The position numbers and the translations under genes are program-made. The notes beneath the pieces were generated by a model. The model made no database searches, was not told the origin of the DNA, and worked only from the letters and a program-made list of their open reading frames with translations. This document shows, one piece after another, positions 7,444 to 13,407 of a DNA stretch of 32,839 bases. Every line of letters starts with the position of its first letter. The stretch's first letter is position 1. This DNA comes from a virus, in the IMG/VR virus record IMGVR_UViG_3300044628_000720, positions 1 through 32,839 of that record; one strand, 5' to 3'.

Positions 7444-8046
7444 TTAGGGTTTGTTGGTTTTGCTGATTTTGTTCTGCTGATTTGCTTCCCGCTGTGCCCG
7501 CTTGGCCGCAGCGTTTCTCATAAAAAACTCGGTGCCGCAGGCTTTGCCGCAGGTCTTGCTAAGTTTGCCGCTCGTAAATTTCATCCCAAATTCAACGCCG
7601 CAGATAGGGCAAATCACTTGCGGTCTGCGTGCCTTATACTCGGCGGATCTGGCGTCAGCGTACGCTCGCCTGATCCCCATTGCGCACTCTGGCGAGCATG
7701 TTTTGTATTTTGCTTGCGTTGGCTGAAACTGTTTTCCGCAGCGCGAGCAATCTTTGCGGGAAATTCGGCACGGAATACAGCGCCGGTTTGATTTGTTTGG
7801 CGCAATCCAAAACCGCTCCTTGCATTTTTTGCAGGTGCGTTGAATGTGCCCCTCGCGCCAACCAAACGGCTGCAACTCGTCGCTGGCGACCTTAATCAAC
7901 CCCGCCTTAATCGCAGCGGCAACCAGGCGTGGAGCGTCGGCCAGTGACACACCTTCCAGCGGCTCGTCCTCCGCGTCCCAGATTGCGCCAGTGCGAGTCG
8001 GTGCGGGACGGCACCAGATCGGGTTTCCGTTCATCGTGCAGCTCAT
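7444..8046 (-). CDS. Triple zinc-ribbon protein
   Basis: The 200-aa product contains three four-cysteine zinc modules in a row: C72/C75/C90/C93, C100/C103/C117/C121 and C146/C149/C166/C170. The last two are CX2C...CX3C, so the modules may be repeats of one unit. The C-terminus is basic (KRAQREANQQNKISKTNK). Such proteins usually bind nucleic acids or other proteins. The ATG at 8046 overlaps the preceding stop. Zinc binding is strongly suggested by spacing; any regulatory role is inference. Confidence 0.7.
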   Translation of the reverse strand: MSCTMNGNPIWCRPAPTRTGAIWDAEDEPLEGVSLADAPRLVAAAIKAGLIKVASDELQPFGWREGHIQRTCKKCKERFWIAPNKSNRRCIPCRISRKDCSRCGKQFQPTQAKYKTCSPECAMGIRRAYADARSAEYKARRPQVICPICGVEFGMKFTSGKLSKTCGKACGTEFFMRNAAAKRAQREANQQNKISKTNKP

Positions 8047-8252
8047 GCCCGTGTCCAGTTCAAAGCCCAGAGGTTGACGATGACGAGAGCGGCAAAGGCG
8101 CAGCTTTCGACGATGTTTTGCGAGCCGATCAGAGCCAGAATGTCGATTACCAACAATGCTCCGATGGTTGCCAGCTTTGCCCCAGTATGCTTGCGCGTAT
8201 TGGGCGCGACTGACTGGGGACGATACGGCCTGCTGTAGTGTGATGTGCTCAT
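8043..8252 (-). CDS. Small membrane protein, two predicted TM helices
   Basis: I chose the ATG at 8252 (MSTSHYSRPYRPQ), one base after the preceding stop codon, giving 69 aa. Residues 26-43 (KLATIGALLVIDILALIG) and 50-64 (SCAFAALVIVNLWAL) are hydrophobic and could span the inner membrane as a hairpin, with a basic N-terminus in the cytoplasm. It lies in the early block, far from the endolysin, so an early membrane role is more likely than lysis, but a holin cannot be excluded. Confidence 0.6.
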   Translation of the reverse strand: MSTSHYSRPYRPQSVAPNTRKHTGAKLATIGALLVIDILALIGSQNIVESCAFAALVIVNLWALNWTRA

Positions 8253-8253
8253 G

Positions 8254-8427
8254 TTAGCGGCAAATGGCAGTTTCAATGCGCACCACGGTGCAGTCGGCCG
8301 ACATTCCAGAGCGGCGGAGGATGCGCTCGGCACCGATATAGGTGAGCCGCCGCGAGCGGATAATGTGACGGAGCGATTGCTCGCCGGTCGCCGTGTTGGA
8401 AACGGTAATAAGGTGCAGGATGTTCAT
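8254..8427 (-). CDS. Unknown 57-aa protein
   Basis: The frame is open further upstream, but the ATG at 8427 (MNILHLITVSNTATGEQS) follows the previous stop by four bases and fits the compact gene chain. The product is basic and short with no recognised motif. The stop lies just before the start of the two-TM protein. Confidence 0.55.
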   Translation of the reverse strand: MNILHLITVSNTATGEQSLRHIIRSRRLTYIGAERILRRSGMSADCTVVRIETAICR

Positions 8428-8431
8428 CGGA

Positions 8432-8659
8432 TTAACGGGGCAGAGCGTTTGACATTGCGGCCCGGCGATCAGTTCCGAGCGCGCTAAACGATGCTGGTTT
8501 GCGAGTGCCATCGGGCAGAATGACGCTGCACTCAAAGCCCAGTTGCCAGCCGTAGGCATGGCGCTCGTTGCGGTAGTACCGAATGCTGCGCGGGTCAACG
8601 GTGCAGGTTCCGTGCGCGTAATGGTTGATGATCCAACGCGGTTTAATTGTCGTGTTCAT
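8432..8659 (-). CDS. Unknown 75-aa protein downstream of the hammerhead ribozyme
   Basis: I prefer the ATG at 8659 (MNTTIKPRWIINHYAHGTC) over an in-frame GTG at 8683. The protein is basic and beta-rich (YGWQLGFECSVILPDGTRKP). It is the first gene after the ribozyme; a cleaved transcript would start at 8726 and place this start about 67 nt from the new 5' end. No Shine-Dalgarno site is visible. I do not recognise the family. Confidence 0.6.
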   Translation of the reverse strand: MNTTIKPRWIINHYAHGTCTVDPRSIRYYRNERHAYGWQLGFECSVILPDGTRKPASFSALGTDRRAAMSNALPR

Positions 8660-8698
8660 GTCGTTTTTGGGTTTGTTGTTCACTCTCAGACGAAGGAC

Positions 8699-8748
8699 GG
8701 CCTCGTCAGCACCCGCCTTACGGGTGGACCCCCGGAGGGGTTTCGGCC
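8699..8748 (-). ncRNA. Type II hammerhead ribozyme
   Basis: Read on the minus strand, all hammerhead core elements are present in type II order. Stem II 3' strand GGCC (8748-8745) is followed by GAA (8744-8742). Stem III is A-CCCC/GGGG-T (8741-8737 with 8732-8728) closed by a UCCG tetraloop. The cleavage nucleotide C17 is at 8727. Stem I CACCCG/CGGGTG (8726-8721 with 8715-8710) has loop TAAGG. The conserved CTGACGA is at 8709-8703, then stem II 5' strand GGCC (8702-8699). Required A15.1-U16.1, C1.1-G2.1 and G10.1-C11.1 pairs are intact. Predicted cut is between 8727 and 8726. The element starts inside the TAG stop (8750-8748) of the upstream gene. The match is very strong; activity is untested. 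Confidence 0.9.
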
Positions 8749-9002
8749 TAATAAGTAGTCATTCCCAAGCTAACTCTCTGCCATGCTTTTTCGGGAGTGA
8801 ACCATTTGGCAAAGTGATTCAGCGTTTCTGTCACGCCCGGCAGTTTGACTGTCTCTTTGATGATGGCCGCTTTTGGCACCCAAACTGGAAAAGTCTTGTT
8901 TGCAGTGGAAATGCAACGCAGTTGAATCGCTTTTGCGGTTTCTTTGACGACTTCGTAGGACTCAGGGCTTGCACCGGCGGGGAAAATAATGATCGTTTCC
9001 AT
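8748..9002 (-). CDS. Unknown 84-aa protein upstream of the ribozyme
   Basis: I chose the ATG at 9002 (METIIIFPAGASPESYEVV) over a weak TTG at 9023. The body contains KAIQLRC and TFPVWVPKAAI, a pattern seen in small phage proteins of unknown role with a beta-rich fold. Its last stop base pairs in stem II of the hammerhead ribozyme, so ribosomes finishing this gene would cover part of the ribozyme. No function can be assigned. Confidence 0.6.
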   Translation of the reverse strand: METIIIFPAGASPESYEVVKETAKAIQLRCISTANKTFPVWVPKAAIIKETVKLPGVTETLNHFAKWFTPEKAWQRVSLGMTTY

Positions 9003-9034
9003 GGGACCAACTCTAGCCAGCAAACCGCGCTTTG

Positions 9035-9208
9035 CTAGCTATTTGTTGCACTTTTTTTTGCCCGCTTCAAAGCGTTCAGCTCGCGCGCTTTAGGTCTAGG
9101 CTTACTGGCATTTCGCCGCACTGCTTCTGTTTTTTTCTCCGATTTCGCAGCGCCGCCCAGTGCGCCAATCTCGCGGCAGTGCTCGCGGAGGGTCTTTTCA
9201 GTGCTCAT
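9035..9208 (-). CDS. Unknown small basic 57-aa protein
   Basis: The ATG at 9208 (MSTEKTLREHCREIGALGGAA) overlaps the end of the previous gene by 11 nt. The C-terminal half is strongly basic (KKTEAVRRNASKPRPKAREL), compatible with nucleic-acid binding. The ALGGAAKSEKKTEAVRRNASK stretch resembles a short motif found in many small bacterial and phage proteins of unknown function. Confidence 0.55.
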   Translation of the reverse strand: MSTEKTLREHCREIGALGGAAKSEKKTEAVRRNASKPRPKARELNALKRAKKSATNS

Positions 9209-9419
9209 CTTGCTTAGGTTTAACGATTTCCAGCACCTGCTCCGCTGCTTTTGCTGCAAGGTTGAAGATGAGCGGCAGCGACTGCGGCGAGCCGGTGCAG
9301 AAAAAGTGCCCCTGCACCTGGGCGACCACTAAGAGATTGTCGGCTTTGACGTTGTCAGCGGTCAGGTCGGCAGCGGTTTTGAGCACCGCCGCGATGCGGT
9401 CAGCTTCTGTTTGTTCCAT
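9198..9419 (-). CDS. Unknown 73-aa protein, first gene of the early block
   Basis: This is the first gene after the 9420-9572 control region. The sequence is helical and acidic (ADRIAAVLKTAADLTADNVKADN). Its ATG at 9419 lies only 6 nt after a putative -10 box, which suggests a leaderless transcript. No motif gives a function. Confidence 0.6.
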   Translation of the reverse strand: MEQTEADRIAAVLKTAADLTADNVKADNLLVVAQVQGHFFCTGSPQSLPLIFNLAAKAAEQVLEIVKPKQDEH

Positions 9420-9425
9420 CCAAGC

Positions 9426-9453
9426 AGCCTAGCAAAGCACGCTCCGCTGTCAA
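9426..9453 (-). promoter_or_regulatory. Putative early promoter next to a start codon
   Basis: On the minus strand a perfect -35 box TTGACA (9453-9448) is followed after 16 nt by TAGGCT (9431-9426), preceded by TGC as an extended -10. The -10 box matches the sigma-70 consensus in three of six bases. The ATG of the first early gene lies 6 nt further on, so transcription would begin at or near the start codon. Confidence 0.45.
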
Positions 9454-9454
9454 A

Positions 9455-9466
9455 TTGCGCGCCTAA
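9455..9466. promoter_or_regulatory. Operator-like degenerate palindrome next to the early -35 box
   Basis: TTGCGCGCCTAA is a near-match to the perfect palindrome TTAGCGCGCTAA at 9533-9544 and lies one base upstream of the putative early -35 box. A protein bound here could block or recruit RNA polymerase. Confidence 0.3.
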
Positions 9467-9501
9467 GTGCCTTTGTTTCATGGGGCAACATACAAACCCG
9501 T

Positions 9502-9518
9502 TGCAGGCTCTCCCTGCA
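9502..9518. repeat. CTCTC-loop hairpin, third relative of the 31.9-kb pair
   Basis: TGCAGG (9502-9507) pairs perfectly with CCTGCA (9513-9518) around the loop CTCTC. The loop and the CACACC-type 3' flank resemble the two hairpins at 31867-31882 and 31956-31971. It lies between the late and early blocks. Confidence 0.4.
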
Positions 9519-9532
9519 CACCATTCGGCAAA

Positions 9533-9544
9533 TTAGCGCGCTAA
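9533..9544. promoter_or_regulatory. Perfect 12-bp palindrome, possible operator
   Basis: TTAGCGCGCTAA is a perfect inverted repeat in the non-coding gap between the endolysin and the early block. A related site lies next to the early -35 box. Symmetry suggests binding of a dimeric regulator, but none can be identified. Confidence 0.35.
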
Positions 9545-9550
9545 CATCAA

Positions 9551-9568
9551 TTCGGTGATCTCACCGAA
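9551..9568 (-). terminator. 8-bp inverted repeat after the endolysin: terminator or operator
   Basis: TTCGGTGA and TCACCGAA form perfect arms around a 2-nt centre, 5 nt past the endolysin stop. As RNA this gives a hairpin at the end of the late block, but no T-run follows on the minus strand, so an intrinsic terminator is weak. As DNA it looks like a dimer-binding operator. Confidence 0.4.
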
Positions 9569-9572
9569 ATGG

Positions 9573-10175
9573 TCACTCTCCCCTCGGCACCAAACCAGAC
9601 TCAAACAACTGCGCTTCTTCGTCCCGCCTGCGTCTCAGCCCTTTAGAGTCAGGCCATAGCCGTTTCATTGCACGGATCTGCTCGGGAATGTGCTGCGGCT
9701 CATTCACTCGGAGCAATTCCTGAATCCTGAGCATCTCGCGCCGGCGGTCGCCGGTCAGGCTCGGGCCTCGGTTGAAAACTAGCGAAACGAGCGCCGCAGC
9801 GCAGTCGCCCGGCAGGTCCACCAGTTGCGGGTAGATCCTGAGCGTGCGCAGATACCACGTCGGCAACGTGACGTCCTCAAACACGGACAGTGCAGCCGCC
9901 CAAGGAATGGTGATGTGGCGCACGTACGGCAGCCGCGTCTGCGCCGCTTCTCCTTTGTGCCCAGAAACTCCGACCAGCGCGGCCATGGTCGAGCCGTCGA
10001 GGTACTGCCGCCATGCCCTGGTTGTCTCCGTTGCTGGTGTGTGCCCCAAATCCCACCCAACGCCAATAGTGATCCCAGACTTCTCGCCCGGCCATTCTGG
10101 CTGCGGTTCGTAAAAATGCTCGCCGCCGGTTTCCCAGCCGATGATGGCTTTTATGCCGCGTGGACTAAGATTCAT
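9573..10175 (-). CDS. Endolysin, phage lysozyme-like
   Basis: This 200-aa enzyme should cut peptidoglycan glycan strands at the end of infection. The N-terminus has the phage lysozyme layout: a glutamate in IIGWETGG (E15), then SGITIGVGWDLGH (33-45) with T36 and D42, matching the G-x-T-I-G-x-G motif of GH24/pesticin-type lysozymes. A later FNRGPSL motif (138-144) also fits such enzymes. There is no signal peptide, so it should need a holin. It is the last gene of the late block and overlaps the preceding gene by 11 nt. Confidence 0.85.
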   Translation of the reverse strand: MNLSPRGIKAIIGWETGGEHFYEPQPEWPGEKSGITIGVGWDLGHTPATETTRAWRQYLDGSTMAALVGVSGHKGEAAQTRLPYVRHITIPWAAALSVFEDVTLPTWYLRTLRIYPQLVDLPGDCAAALVSLVFNRGPSLTGDRRREMLRIQELLRVNEPQHIPEQIRAMKRLWPDSKGLRRRRDEEAQLFESGLVPRGE

Positions 10176-10386
10176 CGTCGTCCTCCTCTGTCACGATTTC
10201 CGATGGTGCGCCTTCGCTCCATCTCATTGCTTGGTACATCCTCGCGAACAGGCTGCCTGAACCGGCCTCAAACGTCTCGTAGGAGTCCGTGTCTGAATCG
10301 TGCGCCAGTATCTGCACGCAGTCAAAATGCTCTCCAATGCAGGCAACGATATTTTCAAGGTAGGCTTGTTTTTCCTCAGAAGTCAT
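10165..10386 (-). CDS. Unknown acidic 73-aa protein
   Basis: The ATG at 10386 overlaps the previous stop (ATGA) and the 3' end overlaps the endolysin start by 11 nt. The protein ends in a very acidic tail (EEDDDES) and contains a small folded core (VQILAHDSDTDSYETFEAG). It sits in the lysis region, but no membrane segment is present. The family is not recognised. Confidence 0.6.
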   Translation of the reverse strand: MTSEEKQAYLENIVACIGEHFDCVQILAHDSDTDSYETFEAGSGSLFARMYQAMRWSEGAPSEIVTEEDDDES

Positions 10387-10607
10387 AGTTTTCCAACCTT
10401 GTAGTGGTTCATCTTCATCGTTTTTCCGTCCTTGGACACAGCGTTAAACCTGCGCACCTCATACCCTTTGCGCTCCACAAAATTCTCAACCGCCGTGCGT
10501 TTGGCACCCAAAAGTTCCATCAGTTGGTGGAGGTTGTACCAACCCTCAGGCGCAGGCTCGCCAAGCAATTCCGATTTCAATTCTTCGAGCAGTGTCCGTT
10601 TTTTCAT
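10383..10607 (-). CDS. Small putative helix-turn-helix protein, 74 aa
   Basis: The ATG at 10607 overlaps the metallophosphoesterase stop (ATGA), so I prefer it to longer versions. Residues 24-48 (YNLHQLMELLGAKRTAVENF) fit a helix-turn-helix, and a basic beta-rich tail follows (KTMKMNHYKVGKL), like a small winged helix. It may bind DNA. It is one of two small HTH candidates in the genome; the link to any operator is unproven. Confidence 0.55.
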   Translation of the reverse strand: MKKRTLLEELKSELLGEPAPEGWYNLHQLMELLGAKRTAVENFVERKGYEVRRFNAVSKDGKTMKMNHYKVGKL

Positions 10608-11350
10608 ATCGGAAGTCGAAAGTCTCCCGCTTTTGTCTCTTTGGCAAGCCACACAACGGTTTCGGAGTCGCAGTACTCTCCCCATGCGAAGCCCCTGCTC
10701 CATGACGCAGTTGCGCGACGGTTTGCTGCGTAGCCCATCGCGTTAACGTCTCCCAGCCATCCCACGCAATAGCCGGTCGGATGCGCCCTGTTGCGGCCCT
10801 CGGCCTGTTGGACTCGGTGAAGATGTGCGATAACGACCTTGTTTGCTGCGCCCTCGCATATGGCTTCAGCGTGATCTCTCACGCTGTTTTCATTCACCAT
10901 GTACCCGTGCCCGAAAAGCGCATCTCCGTAGAGCCTCCAGCCTTGCTGGAAATTGTAGTCAACCACTGCGCACCGCATAGCCTTAGCCCGGTCGGTGATC
11001 TGCGCCATCACACGGGCTGCCAGTGCGGCCACAATGGCCCGTGGTGACTCCATGAGAGTGTTTAGTCGAGCTTCGTGGTTGCCTAAAAAATACACCTGCG
11101 GCTCAAGTCGGCTGAGAAACGCAAGCCCGTCGTTGAGGTCCGACTCTGGGTCCACGGCATCGTCCGCTGTACCGGCTGCACCAGCGCGCAGGCAGGCGAG
11201 GTCGATTGCGTCGCCCAGATGCAGCGTCGTGTGCGGTTTCCAGCGTGCCTTAAACGCCAGCACCTTTTTGAGTAACTCCTGGTCGGCGTGGTGCCCGTGG
11301 CTGCACCCGACGGCCAAGAATCGCTTCCAGCTTCGGGTGATGTTAGCCAT
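10604..11350 (-). CDS. Calcineurin-like metallophosphoesterase
   Basis: This 248-aa protein has the ordered metal-binding motifs of the family: GCSHGH (15-20), GDAID (46-50), GNHE (90-93), GH (147-148) and HLH (176-178). The usual first motif is GD-x-H; here the aspartate position is C16. It should hydrolyse a phosphoester, possibly a nucleic acid or nucleotide substrate, using a two-metal centre. Its placement among late genes near lysis is not explained by known biology. Family confidence is high; substrate is unknown. Confidence 0.85.
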   Translation of the reverse strand: MANITRSWKRFLAVGCSHGHHADQELLKKVLAFKARWKPHTTLHLGDAIDLACLRAGAAGTADDAVDPESDLNDGLAFLSRLEPQVYFLGNHEARLNTLMESPRAIVAALAARVMAQITDRAKAMRCAVVDYNFQQGWRLYGDALFGHGYMVNENSVRDHAEAICEGAANKVVIAHLHRVQQAEGRNRAHPTGYCVGWLGDVNAMGYAANRRATASWSRGFAWGEYCDSETVVWLAKETKAGDFRLPI

Positions 11351-11353
11351 GCG

Positions 11354-11587
11354 TTACACGCGGGCCAGAAACGTAATGCCAGCACCCGGCACGCGCGGAA
11401 GTCGCCCCTGCGAGTCATAGATGCCGCTATACGGGCTGATTTTGTCAGGTGGCAGCCCGACGCCGTCCATGCTGGCGGGTGGCAGGTTGCGCTTAATTGC
11501 CGCGAGGATTTGCAGCCCAGCGGGCGGGGTCGCGCCGAGGTAGCGCGCTTGCATCGCCGGGATCACCGGCACGGGTAGAACGGTCAT
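11354..11587 (-). CDS. Unknown 77-aa late protein
   Basis: The ATG at 11587 overlaps the holin-like gene's stop. The sequence is Pro/Gly-rich (ATPPAGLQILAAIKRNLPPASMDGVGLPP), and ends PGAGITFLARV. It could be a small virion or tail-associated protein. No motif gives a function. Confidence 0.6.
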   Translation of the reverse strand: MTVLPVPVIPAMQARYLGATPPAGLQILAAIKRNLPPASMDGVGLPPDKISPYSGIYDSQGRLPRVPGAGITFLARV

Positions 11588-11766
11588 AGAAGTGGCTTCT
11601 GGCCGCGCTCGTTGCGGATCACGTCGATGACGCCAAAGATGCCCAGGATGGCGTCCACTGTCGTGTTACCGACGCCCGTCGAGTAAAAGCCCAGCGCAGC
11701 CCCGAGCTTTGCAAGCCCGAGCCACGTCGAAGGCTGCCGCACGTAGTGCTTAAATGTCTGTTTCAT
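11584..11766 (-). CDS. Holin-like small membrane protein, 60 aa
   Basis: Residues 14-29 (TWLGLAKLGAALGFYS) and 36-50 (TVDAILGIFGVIDVI) are hydrophobic with a short Gly/Thr turn, and the C-terminus is charged (RNERGQK). This layout is common in small phage holins and holin-like proteins. It is three genes upstream of the endolysin in transcription order apart from two small genes, and directly follows another small membrane protein. The holin role is a reasonable inference, not proven. Confidence 0.5.
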   Translation of the reverse strand: MKQTFKHYVRQPSTWLGLAKLGAALGFYSTGVGNTTVDAILGIFGVIDVIRNERGQKPLL

Positions 11767-11926
11767 GGTTCTCGTTGTGTTGCAAAAGCCGCTCCCAAAG
11801 CGCCTTTCGGTCAGCCTCGCACTCGCGGATCTTGCCGTGCAGGTGCCACACTGCGGCCAGCGTGAGAGCCATGGAGAGCCCCTGCGCGGCTGCCTGTTGA
11901 GCTATTAGGTCGAGCAGTTGGGTCAT
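11750..11926 (-). CDS. Small single-TM protein, 58 aa, spanin- or holin-like
   Basis: The ATG at 11926 overlaps the tail fibre stop (ATGA), and the 3' end overlaps the holin-like gene by 17 nt. Residues about 8-27 are hydrophobic or small (AAAQGLSMALTLAAVW) and a charged helical tail follows (KIRECEADRKALWERLLQH). One membrane anchor plus a charged helix is typical of accessory lysis proteins. It makes a pair with the next gene. The exact role is open. Confidence 0.55.
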   Translation of the reverse strand: MTQLLDLIAQQAAAQGLSMALTLAAVWHLHGKIRECEADRKALWERLLQHNENHETDI

Positions 11927-13404
11927 GCGAAATAAGGCGTGTTTGGCGTAATGCGCGAATACACGAAGTCGATGTTTGCAACCACCGCCGTTCCGACTGC
12001 CGCCGTGCGATTTATGTGAGCGAAGAAAAAGATTCGAGCCGTCGGGATGTTGGTTGTATGCGTGGCAACCGTGTTGCCGTCGATTTTGGCAACCACTTGT
12101 GTCCCGGCTGCGTTGATGAGAATTTCTAACGCGCGAAACGTGTTTGCAGCAAAGGAAACACCCGTTGATGTCAAAGTTTCCGAGTTGCCTGCGCGCGTCA
12201 CAAAGTCAATCGCTTGTCCGTTTTGGACACGGAAATAAATTCCGTTTGCCGATTCGCCGGTGATTGAATCTCCCCAGCCGCAGCGGAAAGCGCCCGTCAG
12301 CGTAGCGTCAAACCATGTAGTCCCGCTCTGACCGACTCGAAAGATTACACGCGCCGCAGAATTGCCGACCAAAATAGCGTTTGCAGCCTGATTAAGTCGG
12401 CTTTGCGAGTTTGCACTGATGTTTGTCCCAGTGGACATCGCCACGATCCCAAAACCAGAATTGGCTTGCGAGTTTGTTGCGCCAGTGCTGACGCCAAATG
12501 CAAGGTTTCCAGTCAATGAGGTCGTCCCCATAAACTGCTCGAAGAACTCCACGTAAGCCCCCGGCGTCGGCACGTTTGCCAGTGCTGTGGTCAGCCCGTC
12601 AATCTTGCTTTGCGCAATAGCCGCATTGGCGTCCACGTCGGCGTCCACCAGCAGGCTTGCAGGTGATTGCAGCACGCCAGCCACGTTTTTCCAAAGCCCC
12701 GTCCCGCCAACGAGCGGGAGGCTGGTGTGGACGTGCGACGGTGTGTCGTCGCCAAACTCGCCAGTCACGCTGTGATTATTGCCGGTCGCGTAGGCCTCGA
12801 GTGTGACGTAAATCCGATCCGTCAACGTCATCGTGGTTTCAGGCACCAAAACCGTGAGGCTGACAAGCGCAGATGTCTCGCCAATCGTCACCGCTGCCGA
12901 GGTCGCGCGCAGTGTTGGCGCGTCGGTGCCGTTGTAGGTGTAAACCTTAGCCCGCACGCTGTTGCTGTGGTTGTTGTCAGCGGTGCCGTACATCCACACA
13001 TTGAAATCCCACAAACCTGCTGGGATGTCGGACACGCTTGGATCCTGCGGCGTGGACTCGGTGACAAAGCCAGCAAACTGCGTCCACGTCGTCGGCGTCA
13101 GACTGCCGGTTGTTGCGGTTGTCTGCGCTGCGTCTGCACTGCGACCGAGCTGCTTGGGAGTGCCGGGCAGATTGGTGGTCGGTGCGTCGGCGTCGGTGCC
13201 TTGGTTTAGGTAATAGGTCAGCCCGTTTGCACCACCGCCACCGCCGCCAGTTGAGGCTGGCGTCCACGCCGTGCCTGACCATACCAGCGTCTGTCCGTTG
13301 GTCGGTGCCGTTGCTGCCACTGGCTGGCCTTTGAGTTTGTCCACACTCGTCGTGTGCAGCCCGCCGGACACGTCGCCGGTCAAAATTGGAGAGTTGAGCG
13401 GCAT
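11923..13404 (-). CDS. Tail fibre or receptor-binding protein, 493 aa
   Basis: The N-terminus (SPILTGDVSGGLHTTSVDKLKGQPV) with NGQTLVWSGTAWTP and a glycine-rich linker (about 53-59) is typical of modular phage fibres. The centre is Thr/Ser-rich beta sequence, and the C-terminal third (about 290-490) looks like a lectin-type beta sandwich (FRALEILINAAGTQVVAKIDGNTVATH). It is the last of a run of fibre genes and probably binds the host surface. A GG-rich linker also occurs in two other tail proteins upstream. Confidence 0.7.
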   Translation of the reverse strand: MPLNSPILTGDVSGGLHTTSVDKLKGQPVAATAPTNGQTLVWSGTAWTPASTGGGGGGANGLTYYLNQGTDADAPTTNLPGTPKQLGRSADAAQTTATTGSLTPTTWTQFAGFVTESTPQDPSVSDIPAGLWDFNVWMYGTADNNHSNSVRAKVYTYNGTDAPTLRATSAAVTIGETSALVSLTVLVPETTMTLTDRIYVTLEAYATGNNHSVTGEFGDDTPSHVHTSLPLVGGTGLWKNVAGVLQSPASLLVDADVDANAAIAQSKIDGLTTALANVPTPGAYVEFFEQFMGTTSLTGNLAFGVSTGATNSQANSGFGIVAMSTGTNISANSQSRLNQAANAILVGNSAARVIFRVGQSGTTWFDATLTGAFRCGWGDSITGESANGIYFRVQNGQAIDFVTRAGNSETLTSTGVSFAANTFRALEILINAAGTQVVAKIDGNTVATHTTNIPTARIFFFAHINRTAAVGTAVVANIDFVYSRITPNTPYFA

Positions 13405-13407
13405 AAA

